From the NCBI RefSeq assembly GCF_001442805.1, contig NZ_CP011131.1:1426001-1490000 (forward strand): a stretch of DNA of 64,000 nucleotides. The letters are read 5' to 3'. Positions 37,424 through 47,017 of the stretch are shown piece after piece. The notes beneath the pieces were generated by a model. The model did no database searches and was not told the DNA's origin. It saw only the letters and a program-made list of their open reading frames with translations. The translations under genes were made by a program, and so were the position numbers. Positions within the stretch are counted from its first letter, which is position 1. Each line of letters starts with the position of its first letter. This DNA comes from Lysobacter gummosus (GTDB lineage Bacteria; Pseudomonadota; Gammaproteobacteria; Xanthomonadales; Xanthomonadaceae).

Positions 37424-38629
37424 ATGGACGCTAATCCCTTGGTGATCCTCACCCACGTCCGCCACCCCGCCGTCACGGAGGGATTCATCCCCGCCGCGCA
37501 ACGTCTGGGGCTTCCGGTCGTGCTGCTCACCGATTGCCGCCTCGATCACCTGGAATACTTCAGCGCGAATCCCGAATTCGCGCCGCAGCAGATCATCGAG
37601 TGCGATGTGTTCAACCCACTTAGTGCGATCGACGCGCTGCGCACGCTGGACATTCAACCGGCGGCGGTGTTCTCCAACAGCGATCATCTGCAGACCTCCG
37701 CGGCGCTGGTGGCGCAAGGCTTCGACGTGCCCGGCAAGGATTGGCGCGTGTGCTACGCCGCCAAGAACAAGGCCGCCATGCGCAAGCGTCTGCGCGATCT
37801 GGGCCTGCCGACGCCGTGGTTCCACAGTTGGACGCAGGGCCAACCGTTGCCGGCCGACGCGCGCTTCCCCGTGGTCGCCAAGCCGCGCGAGGGTGTCGCC
37901 AGCCTGGACGTGCAACTGTGCGCATCGGTCGAGGAACTGCAGGCCTACGGGCAAAAATACTGGAGCCGGTTCCCGGGCCGCACCGTGCTGCTCGAAAGCT
38001 TCCTGCGCGGGCCGTTGTTCACTCTGGAAACGCTCAGCGACGGCCGCTGCACCCGCGCCGTCGGCGGATTCGCCGTGCGCTTGTCCGAGCCGCCGCATTT
38101 CATCGAACTGGAAGCGACCTGGAACGGCCCCGTCGGCCTGCGCCATCGCGAACAGGCGCTGGCGCAGGTGCTGGCCTTCGGCGTCGGCTTCGGCGTCTGC
38201 CACAGCGAATTCGTGCTGACCGAGAACGGCCCGGTCCTGATCGAAATCAACTACCGCAGCATCGGCGACGGCCGCGAGTTCATGCTCGACCGCTTGTTCG
38301 ACGGTCGCTGGTTCGAACACGCGCTGCGCCTGCATCTGGGGCAATCGCTGGATCTGCAGGCATGGCAGACGCCTAAGCAAGGCCTGGTGCGCTATTACGT
38401 GGCGGGCAATGCCGGCCGTCTGGTGCAGGCCAGCGAGGATCGCACGCAGGCATCGCCGCGATCCCACGCCGTTTACCGCAGTTTGCGCAAGCAGGGCGAA
38501 GAAGTGCGCCTGAGTCAATCGAACAAGGACTACCTCGGCGCGTTGAGCGTTATCGCCGACAGCGAAGCGGATCTGGCGCAGGCGCTGTCCGTGGTGGAAC
38601 CGCAACTGCACTGGGAAATCCGCGCATGA
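37424..38629 (+). CDS. pvsA: ATP-grasp ligase of vibrioferrin-type siderophore synthesis
   Basis: A 401-residue ATP-grasp enzyme. The ATP-binding Lys is in FPVVAKPREGVASLDV (about 149-164). The metal ligands are in GPVLIEINYRSIGDG (about 268-282, with ExN). In the vibrioferrin pathway PvsA joins an amine and an acid part of the molecule. It is followed by an IucA/IucC synthetase whose start overlaps its stop by 4 bp (ATGA). The gene order of the operon equals pvsABCDE, hence the name. Confidence 0.78.
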   Translation: MDANPLVILTHVRHPAVTEGFIPAAQRLGLPVVLLTDCRLDHLEYFSANPEFAPQQIIECDVFNPLSAIDALRTLDIQPAAVFSNSDHLQTSAALVAQGFDVPGKDWRVCYAAKNKAAMRKRLRDLGLPTPWFHSWTQGQPLPADARFPVVAKPREGVASLDVQLCASVEELQAYGQKYWSRFPGRTVLLESFLRGPLFTLETLSDGRCTRAVGGFAVRLSEPPHFIELEATWNGPVGLRHREQALAQVLAFGVGFGVCHSEFVLTENGPVLIEINYRSIGDGREFMLDRLFDGRWFEHALRLHLGQSLDLQAWQTPKQGLVRYYVAGNAGRLVQASEDRTQASPRSHAVYRSLRKQGEEVRLSQSNKDYLGALSVIADSEADLAQALSVVEPQLHWEIRA

Positions 38630-40461
38630 TCGCGCCCTCGATCGTGCGCGATGCCGATGCCGACCGCGCCTACGTCGCCTGGCGCATCATCGATTGCTGC
38701 TTGCGCGAGGATGTGCGCGGCATCGTCGGCCGAGGCGGCGAAGCGGCTGCGCCGGCCGATGTCGTCCGGGCCTGGGGCGAAAGCGAGCCGCCGCAACTGT
38801 GGTGGCGCGTCGATCACCTCCCCGTCGGCGTGTTGTGGTTGCCGATCCGCCGCAGCGACGCCATGCAGAACGTGAGCGCGATCAGCGACGGCTGGGTCAG
38901 GCAGAGCGTCGACGGTGTCGTGCCGGAACACGGCGCCGATGCCTGGCTGGAGCTGATCGGCCGGGGCATGGACGAGGAAACCGTGCTCCTGCACCGCGCC
39001 TACGCGGAAGAAGCCGCCTGCGCCGCGCAGCACCGCGCCTTGGCGCGCACGGCTTACGAACACAACGCACCTGCGCTGGCGAACGTGCTCGACAGCGAAG
39101 GCTGGACCGAGCGCGCGCTGCGCATCGATCAGGTGGCCAGCTATCGCGACCATCCCTTTTATCCCACCGCCCGCGCCAAGTCCGGTTTCGATGAAGCCGC
39201 GCTGCGCGCCTACGCGCCCGAGTTCGATCCGAGCTTCGAACTGCGCTGGCTGGCGGTGCCCAAGCAGGCACTGACGCAGACCACGCCGCCGCCGGCATTC
39301 TGGCCGCGCCTGCGCGAGCTGGGACTGGCGGAATCGTTCGAGACCACGCATTCGGCCATGCCGGTGCATCCGCTGACTTGGTCGCGGCTCGACGAGTTTC
39401 CGTTGCCGCCCGATACCTTGCGCGCGCCGCTGGCGTATCTGCGCGTGCGGCCGACGCTGTCGGTGCGTACCGTCATGCCGGTCGATCACCCTCGCCAGCA
39501 CATCAAGCTGCCCTTGCTGATGCGCACGCTGGGTGCGCTCAACCTGCGGCTGATCAAGCCCTCGACGCTGTACGACGGGCATTGGTTCCAGCGCGTGCTC
39601 AGCGAAATCGGCGCGACCGATCCGGCGTTGCGCGGACGTTTCCTGCATGTCGATGAAGCCCACGGCGGCCATGTCGATGAGGCCAAGCATCTGGCCTATC
39701 TGGTGCGCGAATACCCGCAATCCCTCGAAGGCGGCACGTTGGTGCCGGTGGCGGCGCTGTGCAGCGCGATGCCCGATGGCCGGCCGTTCGCGCAGCATCT
39801 GGCCGATCGCTTCCACGACGGCGATCTGCTGGCCTGGTGGCAGGACTACGCGAAACTGTTGTGCGAGGTGCATCTGCGCCTTTGGCTGAGCTACGGCGTG
39901 GCGCTGGAGTCTAATCAGCAGAACGCGGTGTTGATCTATCGCGCCGATGCGCCGCCGCGTCTGCTGATGAAGGACAACGACTCGGCGCGGGTGCTGCGGT
40001 CGCGACTGCGCTTCCGCTTGAGCGATGTCGATCGCCATGGCCCGTTGCGCGACGAGCGCATCGCGGTCGGCGACGACGATGCCCTGGCGCGCATGTTCTG
40101 CACGATCACCTTGCAGCTGTGCCTGGTCGCAGTGCTGGAGGGCGTGGCGGCCGGCGATGCGCCGTTGCGCGGCGCGATGTACAGGACGCTGCGCGAGGCG
40201 TTGTCGTCGGCGTTGCAGGGCTTGCAGGCCGAAGGCATCGACACCGCGCCGGCCTGGGCGCTGCTGCGCGCGCCGCGCCTGCCGGTCAAGTACCTGCTGT
40301 GTGCCGGCAGCCTCTACAGCAAGAAGGCCACCGGCGCGGCCGACATCAACAAGTTCTATGGCGACAGCGGTCCGAACTTCATGCTCGCGACCGCCGAGGA
40401 CGACGATGGTGTCGTGCCCGCGCCGCGGACCGCGTCCGAACCTGCGAGTGAGGCGGCCTGA
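38626..40461 (+). CDS. pvsB: IucA/IucC-family siderophore synthetase (first)
   Basis: A 611-residue NRPS-independent siderophore synthetase, which activates a carboxylate (citrate or a citrate amide) as an adenylate and condenses it with an amine or alcohol. Typical parts: HPLTWSRL (about 246-253), PTLSVRTVMPVDHPRQHIKLP (split, about 274-294), a mid-protein ATP site, and the FhuF-like C-terminal region (SNQQNAVLIYRADAPPRLLMKDND, about 426-449). One-base overlap (TGATG) with the MFS exporter downstream. The exact substrate needs biochemical work. Confidence 0.88.
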   Translation: MIAPSIVRDADADRAYVAWRIIDCCLREDVRGIVGRGGEAAAPADVVRAWGESEPPQLWWRVDHLPVGVLWLPIRRSDAMQNVSAISDGWVRQSVDGVVPEHGADAWLELIGRGMDEETVLLHRAYAEEAACAAQHRALARTAYEHNAPALANVLDSEGWTERALRIDQVASYRDHPFYPTARAKSGFDEAALRAYAPEFDPSFELRWLAVPKQALTQTTPPPAFWPRLRELGLAESFETTHSAMPVHPLTWSRLDEFPLPPDTLRAPLAYLRVRPTLSVRTVMPVDHPRQHIKLPLLMRTLGALNLRLIKPSTLYDGHWFQRVLSEIGATDPALRGRFLHVDEAHGGHVDEAKHLAYLVREYPQSLEGGTLVPVAALCSAMPDGRPFAQHLADRFHDGDLLAWWQDYAKLLCEVHLRLWLSYGVALESNQQNAVLIYRADAPPRLLMKDNDSARVLRSRLRFRLSDVDRHGPLRDERIAVGDDDALARMFCTITLQLCLVAVLEGVAAGDAPLRGAMYRTLREALSSALQGLQAEGIDTAPAWALLRAPRLPVKYLLCAGSLYSKKATGAADINKFYGDSGPNFMLATAEDDDGVVPAPRTASEPASEAA

Positions 40462-41636
40462 TGCGCATCCTTGGTCCGGTTCTGACGGCGCACTATCTGG
40501 CGGCTTTCACCGCGTTGGGCCTGCCGATCTTCATGCCGCGGGTGCTGGCCGAACTCGCCCCCGGCGCGCCGGATTGGCTGGTCGGCGTGCTGTACGTGTT
40601 GCCGACGATCTGCACCGCGCTCACGGCGAGCGCGTGGGGCAGGTTCTCCGATGCCTACGGCCGCAAGCTGTCGCTGATGCGCGCGCAGGCGGGGTTGGTG
40701 ATCGGCTTCGTCCTGGCCGGCACCGCGCCGAATCTCGCGGTGTTCGTGCTGGGCTTGATCGTGCAGGGCGCCTGCGGCGGATCGATGGCCGCGGCCAACG
40801 CCTATCTGTCCACGCAATCGCAAGGCGCGGCGCTGTCGCGATCGCTGGATTGGACGCAGTTCTCCGCGCGCCTGGCGATGGTTTCGGCGCCGCCGTTGCT
40901 CGGGCTGGTAACCGGCGTCGGCCAGACCTTGCAGCTGTATCTGTATCTGGCCGCATTGCCGGCGCTGGCGCTGGCGATCACGTGGTGGCTGCCCACCGAC
41001 ACGATCGCCGCCAAACCCAAAGCGAGCACCGGGCAGGGGCCGGTGGCGTTTGCCGACGATCGGCGCGAGCTGTTCGGCCTGTATGGCGTGCAATTCCTGT
41101 TCTGCTTCGCGATGGTCGTGACCTTCCCGTATTTCATTCCCTACAGCGAACGGTTGGGGGTCGGCAACGACAGCATGGCCGGACTGCTCTACAGCCTGCC
41201 GCACCTGGTGTATCTGCTGGCGATGCCGTGGCTACGTTCGCGCCAGACGCCGTCGCAGCGCAGGCTGTTCGGCGGCTTGTTCCTGCTTGCCCTGGCCTGC
41301 GCCGCGCATGGCGCGCTGCACAGCGCCGCGTGGCTGGCGCCGGTGCGGTTGTTGTACGGCGCCGGAATGCTGCTGGCCTTCAGCGGCATCAACCGCGCCT
41401 TGAGCGAATGCGCCAGCGGCCGTCCGGCCGGGCGCCTGTTCGGTACTTTCGATGCCTGCGGCAAATGGGCCGGCGCCCTGGCCGGCGTGTGCGCCGGCGC
41501 CCTGGTGCATCGCTATGGCTTGTCCATGCCCTTCTTCGTGGCCGCCGCGGTCAGCGCTCTGGCGCTGTCGCTGGCGGTCTATACGTTCCGATTCCAGACT
41601 CAGAGGCAACGTCATGTCGCGACAAACGATGCATGA
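40461..41636 (+). CDS. pvsC: MFS transporter for siderophore export
   Basis: A 391-residue major facilitator with 11-12 hydrophobic segments and the MFS signature GRFSDAYGRKLSLM (about 54-67) between helices 2 and 3. In vibrioferrin clusters PvsC exports the finished siderophore. Its start overlaps the preceding synthetase stop by one base, and the next gene starts 23 bp before its own stop. The tight packing shows that it is part of the biosynthetic operon. Confidence 0.85.
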   Translation: MRILGPVLTAHYLAAFTALGLPIFMPRVLAELAPGAPDWLVGVLYVLPTICTALTASAWGRFSDAYGRKLSLMRAQAGLVIGFVLAGTAPNLAVFVLGLIVQGACGGSMAAANAYLSTQSQGAALSRSLDWTQFSARLAMVSAPPLLGLVTGVGQTLQLYLYLAALPALALAITWWLPTDTIAAKPKASTGQGPVAFADDRRELFGLYGVQFLFCFAMVVTFPYFIPYSERLGVGNDSMAGLLYSLPHLVYLLAMPWLRSRQTPSQRRLFGGLFLLALACAAHGALHSAAWLAPVRLLYGAGMLLAFSGINRALSECASGRPAGRLFGTFDACGKWAGALAGVCAGALVHRYGLSMPFFVAAAVSALALSLAVYTFRFQTQRQRHVATNDA

Positions 41637-43383
41637 ACAGTGGTACGACGGCCAGGCCCAGGCCAACGCCATCGAATGCTGGTTGAACTGCTATCTGCGC
41701 GAGTTCGCCATGCCGCGCGGGGAAGTGGATTTCGATTATCGCGGCCAGGACCGGCCGGCGCGTTTCGATCAAGGCAGCGGCGCGTTGATCCGCATCCGCT
41801 TCGCCCAGGCCGGCTATCGTTTGATGGTGCGCGCGCAGCGCGGCAGCCGGCTGGGCCGCTGCGAATATGTCGGCTCGCCTTATCTAAAGTCGCCCGGCGA
41901 GCCCTGGCGATCGGCCGACGCGGCGACGTTGATCCATTTCCTCCTGGACCGGCTCGCGGACGAATGTGGCTTCAACCATGAGCTGCGGGTGCAGTGCGAC
42001 AACAGCATCGCCGTCAACGCGCGCCTGCTGGCGCTGGCGGCGGATGCGCGCGAGAGCGGAAACGCGATGCTCGATGCCGAGCAGGGCATGGTGTGGGGTC
42101 ATGCCTTGCATCCCACGCCGAAAAGTCGCGAGGGCATCGATATCGATCAGGCCCTGGCCTGCTCGCCGGAAGCGCGCACCGAGTTCCCGCTGTACTGGTT
42201 CCGCATCGATCCGCGACTGCTGCAGCGCCACGGTGCCGACGTTACCCAGGTGCTCGCGAAGCTCTCCGGCGAGGGCGATCTGTATCCCTGCCATCCGTGG
42301 GAGGTCGAGCGCGTCATGGCCAATCCGGTGTGGCAGCGCGCCCGCGCGCAGGGCCTGATCGAACCGCTCGGCCCGCTGGGCGAGGCGCTCGCGCCGACAT
42401 CCTCGGTGCGCACGATGTATCACCCGCAGGCGGATTACTTTCTCAAGATGTCGATCCACGTGCGCCTGACCAATTGCGTGCGCAAGAACGCCTGGTACGA
42501 ACTGGAAAGCGCCGTCGCCCTGACCGACCTGCTGGCCGGCGCCTGGGACGATGTGCGCAATCGAGCAGCCGGCTTCGACGTGTTGCTGGAACCGGCAGCG
42601 ACCACGCTCGACTTCGCTGCCGCGGGCGAGGGCGAGGGCGATGAAGCCAACGTACGCGAACTCGGCGAGAGCTTCGGCATTCTTTATCGCAACAGCTTCC
42701 AGACCCTGGTGCTGGAACGCTATCGGCCGCAGGTGGCCGGCGCCTTGTTCACCCGCGACCGGCTCGGCAACAGCGTCTGCCGCGAGCTGGTCGAGCGTTA
42801 TGCGCGCCACCACGGTGGCGGTTACAGCCACGCCGCCGAGACCTTGTTCGCGGCCTACGCGAAATGCCTGCTCGACGGCGTATGGCTGGCGTTCTTCAAG
42901 CACGGCATCGTGCTCGAACCGCATCTGCAGAACACCTTGATCGGCTTCAACCACGACTTGCCGGCGCGGGTGTGGATCCGCGATCTGGAAGGCACCAAGC
43001 TGGTCGCCGAACAATGGCCGCCCGAGCGGCTGCAGGGATTGTCCGAGCGCGCGCGCCAGTCGGTGCAGTATTCGCGCGAGCTCGGCTGGAACCGCGTCGC
43101 TTACTGCGCGCTGGTCAACAATCTGGCCGAAGCGATGTTCCATATCGCCGCGGGCGACAGCGCGCTGGAAGACCGCTTGTGGAGCGTGGTCGGCGCGCTG
43201 GCCGTGCATTGGCAGGAACGCTTCGGCCGTCAGCCGTTGTTGCAGGGTCTGGTCGAGGGCGACTGCCTGCCGAGCAAGAACAATCTGCGCACCCGCGTGT
43301 TCAAGCGCGCCGATCGCGATTCGGACTACACCGCGCTGGCCAATCCGATCCGCGTATGGGCTGCGGCCGAGGAAGCGGCATGA
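41614..43383 (+). CDS. pvsD: IucA/IucC-family siderophore synthetase (second)
   Basis: A 589-residue NIS synthetase. Segments: CHPWEVERVMANPVWQRA (about 228-245), TSSVRTMYHPQADYFLKMS (about 264-282, with the conserved SxRT) and the FhuF-like C-terminal part HGIVLEPHLQNTL (about 429-441, HxQN). The start at 41614 has GAGG 9 nt upstream and lies 23 bp inside the exporter gene; the longer frame to 41452 is a shadow. With the first synthetase it would attach the two arms to citrate. Confidence 0.88.
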   Translation: MSRQTMHEQWYDGQAQANAIECWLNCYLREFAMPRGEVDFDYRGQDRPARFDQGSGALIRIRFAQAGYRLMVRAQRGSRLGRCEYVGSPYLKSPGEPWRSADAATLIHFLLDRLADECGFNHELRVQCDNSIAVNARLLALAADARESGNAMLDAEQGMVWGHALHPTPKSREGIDIDQALACSPEARTEFPLYWFRIDPRLLQRHGADVTQVLAKLSGEGDLYPCHPWEVERVMANPVWQRARAQGLIEPLGPLGEALAPTSSVRTMYHPQADYFLKMSIHVRLTNCVRKNAWYELESAVALTDLLAGAWDDVRNRAAGFDVLLEPAATTLDFAAAGEGEGDEANVRELGESFGILYRNSFQTLVLERYRPQVAGALFTRDRLGNSVCRELVERYARHHGGGYSHAAETLFAAYAKCLLDGVWLAFFKHGIVLEPHLQNTLIGFNHDLPARVWIRDLEGTKLVAEQWPPERLQGLSERARQSVQYSRELGWNRVAYCALVNNLAEAMFHIAAGDSALEDRLWSVVGALAVHWQERFGRQPLLQGLVEGDCLPSKNNLRTRVFKRADRDSDYTALANPIRVWAAAEEAA

Positions 43384-44606
43384 ATCCGGCTATCGCCGCC
43401 GCCATCGGGCAACTGCGCGCGCAATCGAGCGACGGCGTCTGCGCCTACGTCTACGACCTGGCCTCGCTGCAGGCGCATGCGCGCTGGATGAAGTCCTGCC
43501 TGCCGCAAGGCTACGAACTCTATTACGCCGCCAAGGCCAATGCCGAGGCCCCGGTGCTGCAAACGCTGGCGCCGTGGATGGACGGCTTCGAGGCCGCTTC
43601 CGGCGGCGAGCTGCGCTGGCTGCACGAACAACAGCCCGGCCGCCCGCTGTTGTTCGGCGGCCCGGGCAAGCTCGACAGCGAGCTCGCTCAGGCGGTGTCC
43701 TTGCCCGATTGCACCGTGCACGTCGAAAGCCTGGGCGAACTGCAGCGGCTGGCGCGCATCGCCGCGTCGGCGAGCCGGACCGTGCAAGTGTTCCTGCGCA
43801 TGAACATCACCGTGCCCGGCATCCGCGACACCCGCCTGATGATGGGCGGCAAACCGACGCCGTTCGGACTCGACGAGGATGCGTTGCCGCAGGCGGTGCA
43901 ATGCCTGCGCGAGAATCCGCGGCTGCGCCTGGAGGGCTTCCACTTCCACTTGATGTCGCATCAACGCGACGTGGCCATGCAGCTGGAGCTGGTGCAGGCC
44001 TATGTTCGCACAGTGGTGCTGTGGCGCGAGCGCTACGGCCTGGACGTGCGCACGGTCAATGCCGGCGGCGGGTTCGGTATCGACTACGCCGACCACGCGA
44101 ATTCGTTCGACTGGCAGGCCTTCTGCGAGGGCTTGCGCGAACTGTCGCTGCCCGAGCGGCACGGCCTGCGCATCCGCTTCGAGCCCGGCCGCTTCGTCAG
44201 CGTCGCCTGCGGGTACTACGTCATGGAAGTGATCGACATCAAGCGCAGCTATGGCGAGCATTTCGCCGTCGCGCGAGGCGGCACCCATCACTTCCGCACG
44301 CCGGCTGCGCAGAGCCACGACCATCCCTTCCATGTGCTGCGCGGCGACGGCGCGCCAACGCTGCTACAGGAGAAGGTCACCCTGGTCGGGCAGCTGTGCA
44401 CGCCCAAGGACGTGTTGGCGCGCGGGCAGGCGGTCGAGGCATTGGCGGTGGGCGATTGCCTGGTGTTTCCGCTCGCCGGCGCCTATGCCTGGAATATTTC
44501 GCATCAGAACTTCCTGATGCATCCGCCGCCGCGGATGGTGTTCCTCGAACCCGGTGCGGTGCCGCCGACGATGCCGGCCTCGCATGAGGTTGCGCTTACT
44601 GCTTGA
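43380..44606 (+). CDS. pvsE: PLP-dependent decarboxylase of the siderophore operon
   Basis: A 408-residue fold type III decarboxylase (DAP/ornithine decarboxylase-like). The PLP lysine is in YYAAKANAEAPVL (about 42-54), the pyridoxal phosphate loop is VNAGGGFGIDY (about 223-233), FEPGRFVS at about 265-272 and the catalytic Cys from the other subunit in GQLCTPKD (about 338-345). In the vibrioferrin pathway this enzyme supplies the amino-alcohol unit by decarboxylation. ATGA overlap with the preceding synthetase. It ends 11 bp inside a convergent lipoprotein gene. Confidence 0.88.
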   Translation: MNPAIAAAIGQLRAQSSDGVCAYVYDLASLQAHARWMKSCLPQGYELYYAAKANAEAPVLQTLAPWMDGFEAASGGELRWLHEQQPGRPLLFGGPGKLDSELAQAVSLPDCTVHVESLGELQRLARIAASASRTVQVFLRMNITVPGIRDTRLMMGGKPTPFGLDEDALPQAVQCLRENPRLRLEGFHFHLMSHQRDVAMQLELVQAYVRTVVLWRERYGLDVRTVNAGGGFGIDYADHANSFDWQAFCEGLRELSLPERHGLRIRFEPGRFVSVACGYYVMEVIDIKRSYGEHFAVARGGTHHFRTPAAQSHDHPFHVLRGDGAPTLLQEKVTLVGQLCTPKDVLARGQAVEALAVGDCLVFPLAGAYAWNISHQNFLMHPPPRMVFLEPGAVPPTMPASHEVALTA

Positions 44607-45303
44607 CTTCGCGGATGTCGGCGCTGGCGATATGCCAGGCGCGTTGCTCGGCGCTGGCGCCGTCGACGACGGCGCGGCGCAGCGTGTAGCCGCCGACGTA
44701 CTTGCGCTGGCTGCCGTCGCGCTGGGTCGCGGTGATCGCCACCGGCACTTCGACATAGCGCTGGCCGGCGCCGGCATCGACGCGGCCGGGCGGCATCACT
44801 TCGACCGATACGCCGGCGGTCTGGGCGAAGCCGTTCGCGAACTGCTGCGGGTCCTGGCCGCTGGCGCGGCCGCCGTCGGACCACAGCGTGTAGGCGTGGT
44901 CGAAATTCTTCCCGTTGATGGCGGCGTAGTAATCGCGGATCAGCGCGACCGCGTCTTCCGGCGTGGGTTCGGTGGCAGTGGCGTCGATGGGCGCGGCGTC
45001 GGGCGCGACCGCGGCGGGGTCCGGATTCGGCGCGATCTCGCCGGCGACCGGCAGCGGATTGCCGTTTTCGTCCAGCGCCGGAGCGGCCGGCGGCATTTGC
45101 GCGGGCGCGCCGACTTGTCCGGGACCGGGCTTGTCCGGCATGCCGGTCACACCGCCGCGGCCGCCTTCCGGCGCGGGCAGCGATTGCCCGGATTCGCCTT
45201 GCGCGTTCTCGCCCGCGGCCGGATCTTTGCCGCCGCAGGCGGCCAGGGCGAGCGAGATCGCCAGCGCGGCGGCCGGCAGAGTCAGCGGATGAAGTGAGCG
45301 CAT
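44596..45303 (-). CDS. Lipoprotein, unknown function
   Basis: A 235-residue lipoprotein: signal peptide with lipobox LAAC (cysteine about 23), then a Gly/Pro/Ala-rich linker (about 25-115) and a C-terminal domain (about 115-235; EDAVALIRDYYAAINGKNFDHAYTLW) resembling SnoaL/NTF2-like or DUF4440-type folds. No enzyme motif. Its stop region overlaps the end of the siderophore decarboxylase tail-to-tail by 11 bp, so neither gene has room for its own terminator there. A second small lipoprotein gene follows upstream on the same strand. Confidence 0.75.
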   Translation of the reverse strand: MRSLHPLTLPAAALAISLALAACGGKDPAAGENAQGESGQSLPAPEGGRGGVTGMPDKPGPGQVGAPAQMPPAAPALDENGNPLPVAGEIAPNPDPAAVAPDAAPIDATATEPTPEDAVALIRDYYAAINGKNFDHAYTLWSDGGRASGQDPQQFANGFAQTAGVSVEVMPPGRVDAGAGQRYVEVPVAITATQRDGSQRKYVGGYTLRRAVVDGASAEQRAWHIASADIREVKQ

Positions 45304-45493
45304 GTGTGATCCATCGAACGGGTCGCGCCGCGCCGGGTCGGCAGCGCATGCGCTGAGTGTATAGGCGCGCTCGCAGCCTAGGCGATGTGCCGCAAGTCGG
45401 GCCGGGGCGCGCGCTCAGCTAGCTGGCTGCGCGCTGAGCCGCGGGCGGGTCGTGGGGCGCTACGGGCGGCTGGGGCCGGACGTCGGCGCGCGG

Positions 45494-46015
45494 CTACTTC
45501 AACTCGACCGCGATCGACACCGCGGTCAGTTCCCAATGTCGATCGACCGTGTTGCGCCGCATCCGGTACCAGCCCTTGTAACGGCGGCCTTCGCCGTTTT
45601 CCAGGGTGACCCGCAGATCCACCGGAATCTCCAGCAGTTCCGGCACCGGTTCCTGATCCAGCGGCTTGGGCGTTTCGTTTTCGATCCGCACCGCGCGCAG
45701 ATTCTTCAGCGCTCGCAGATCGGATTCTTCGTTGCCGCGCGGCTGGCGCTGATAGGCCCAGTGCTTGCCGGCTTCCTCGCGCTTGCCGCTGCCCAGTTGC
45801 TGCAGATACGTATGCAGCACATCGACCGCTTCGACGTAAGCCTGCTGGCGTTGCCGCTCCAGCGCCTGGGCGCGCAATTGCGCGGCGGTGGGGCCGGACG
45901 CGGTCGTCGCGGTTTGCTCCGGTGCCGGCGCGGCGTCGGCATCGGTCTGGCTCTGGCGTTGGCAGGAGCAGCCTACGAAGGTCAGCGCGAGCAGGGCGGG
46001 AATCAATATGCGCAT
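45494..46015 (-). CDS. Lipoprotein, unknown function
   Basis: A 173-residue lipoprotein: short signal peptide and lipobox FVGC (cysteine about 15), a Gln/Ala-rich helical stretch (about 45-75; AQALERQRQQAYVEAVDVL), and a C-terminal domain with YKGWYRMRR and the HWELTAVSIAVELK ending. It shares the pattern of a Tyr-Arg-Gly-rich C-terminal with the preceding lipoprotein (YVGGYTLRR), suggesting a related fold. The ATG at 46015 begins the signal peptide. Function unknown. Confidence 0.7.
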   Translation of the reverse strand: MRILIPALLALTFVGCSCQRQSQTDADAAPAPEQTATTASGPTAAQLRAQALERQRQQAYVEAVDVLHTYLQQLGSGKREEAGKHWAYQRQPRGNEESDLRALKNLRAVRIENETPKPLDQEPVPELLEIPVDLRVTLENGEGRRYKGWYRMRRNTVDRHWELTAVSIAVELK

Positions 46016-46163
46016 CGGTGCCGGTCCGGGTGGGGCGCCGCGCGATTCGCAGCCGCCTGCCGATGCTAACGGCTCGAGCCGGCGCTTGCGAACGCCGTGC
46101 CGACCGGCGGTGCGGAAAAACCGCCGCGCGTCACCCATCGCGGCCCGCGCCGCCGCGACCGCG

Positions 46164-46796
46164 TCAGCTGCGTTGCTGCACCGCCAGCCGCAGGCCCAGG
46201 GCGATGAACACGCTGCCGGTCAGGCGTTCCTTCCAGCGGCCGCCGCCGGCCTTGAAGCGACGGCCGAAGCGGCCGACCGCGAAGCTCAGCATCAGGCTGT
46301 TGAGCATGCCGATCATCGACAACAATCCGCCGAGCACCAGGAACTGCAGCCACACCATGCCGCGCTCGGGATGCACGAACTGCGGCAGGAACGCCAGGAA
46401 GAACAGCGCGACCTTGGGATTGAGCACGCCGGTCACCACCGAGCGCAGGTACACATCGCGCGCCGAGACTTGCGTGCGCACCGGCGCCGCGTCCGCTTCC
46501 TGCGCCGGCGCGCCGCTGCGCCAGGCTTTGATGCCGAGCCAGATCAAATAGGCCGCGCCGGCGTACTTGAGCACTTCGAACGCCAACGCCGAGGTCGCCA
46601 GCAACGCCGACAGGCCCAGGCCCGCGGCCAGGGCGTGGATCAGCGTCGCCGTCTCCAGGCCGAACGCCGCCTGCACGCCGCGCGAGGTGCCGCCGGCCGC
46701 GCTCTGGGCGACGATCCAGGCGGTGCCGGGCCCGGGGATGAACACCAGGATGGCGGCGGCGACCAGATACGTGGCGAGGGTGGCGGTGTCGAACAT
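46164..46796 (-). CDS. LysE/RhtB-family amino-acid exporter
   Basis: A 210-residue inner-membrane protein with six hydrophobic segments. The N terminus MFDTATLATYLVAAAILVFIPGPGTAWIV with PGPG, and the GVLNPKVALFFLAFLPQFV region, are diagnostic of LysE/RhtB. It probably exports an amino acid such as threonine or homoserine, or a related compound; substrate unknown. The ATG at 46796 begins the first helix. It is solitary, and the 221 bp upstream to 47017 carry no ORF or obvious operator. Confidence 0.9.
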   Translation of the reverse strand: MFDTATLATYLVAAAILVFIPGPGTAWIVAQSAAGGTSRGVQAAFGLETATLIHALAAGLGLSALLATSALAFEVLKYAGAAYLIWLGIKAWRSGAPAQEADAAPVRTQVSARDVYLRSVVTGVLNPKVALFFLAFLPQFVHPERGMVWLQFLVLGGLLSMIGMLNSLMLSFAVGRFGRRFKAGGGRWKERLTGSVFIALGLRLAVQQRS

Positions 46797-47017
46797 GGCG
46801 GCGGAATCGATCCAAACGAAGAAGTGGAGTCTGCTCCGAGCCGAAGGTTTCTCCAAGCCCGGCCGAGAACTTGCCCGAAAGATCCTGGATGTTCGGCTCC
46901 GTCGAACTAAATCGGAATCCGCGTTCGCGGGAACAACGAGCAAAACGCAGATGCTCGAAACCCGAGGTGATTTCGATCAGGTCCCTAGAACGACAGGCGC
47001 GGAACAAGCACGCCGCA

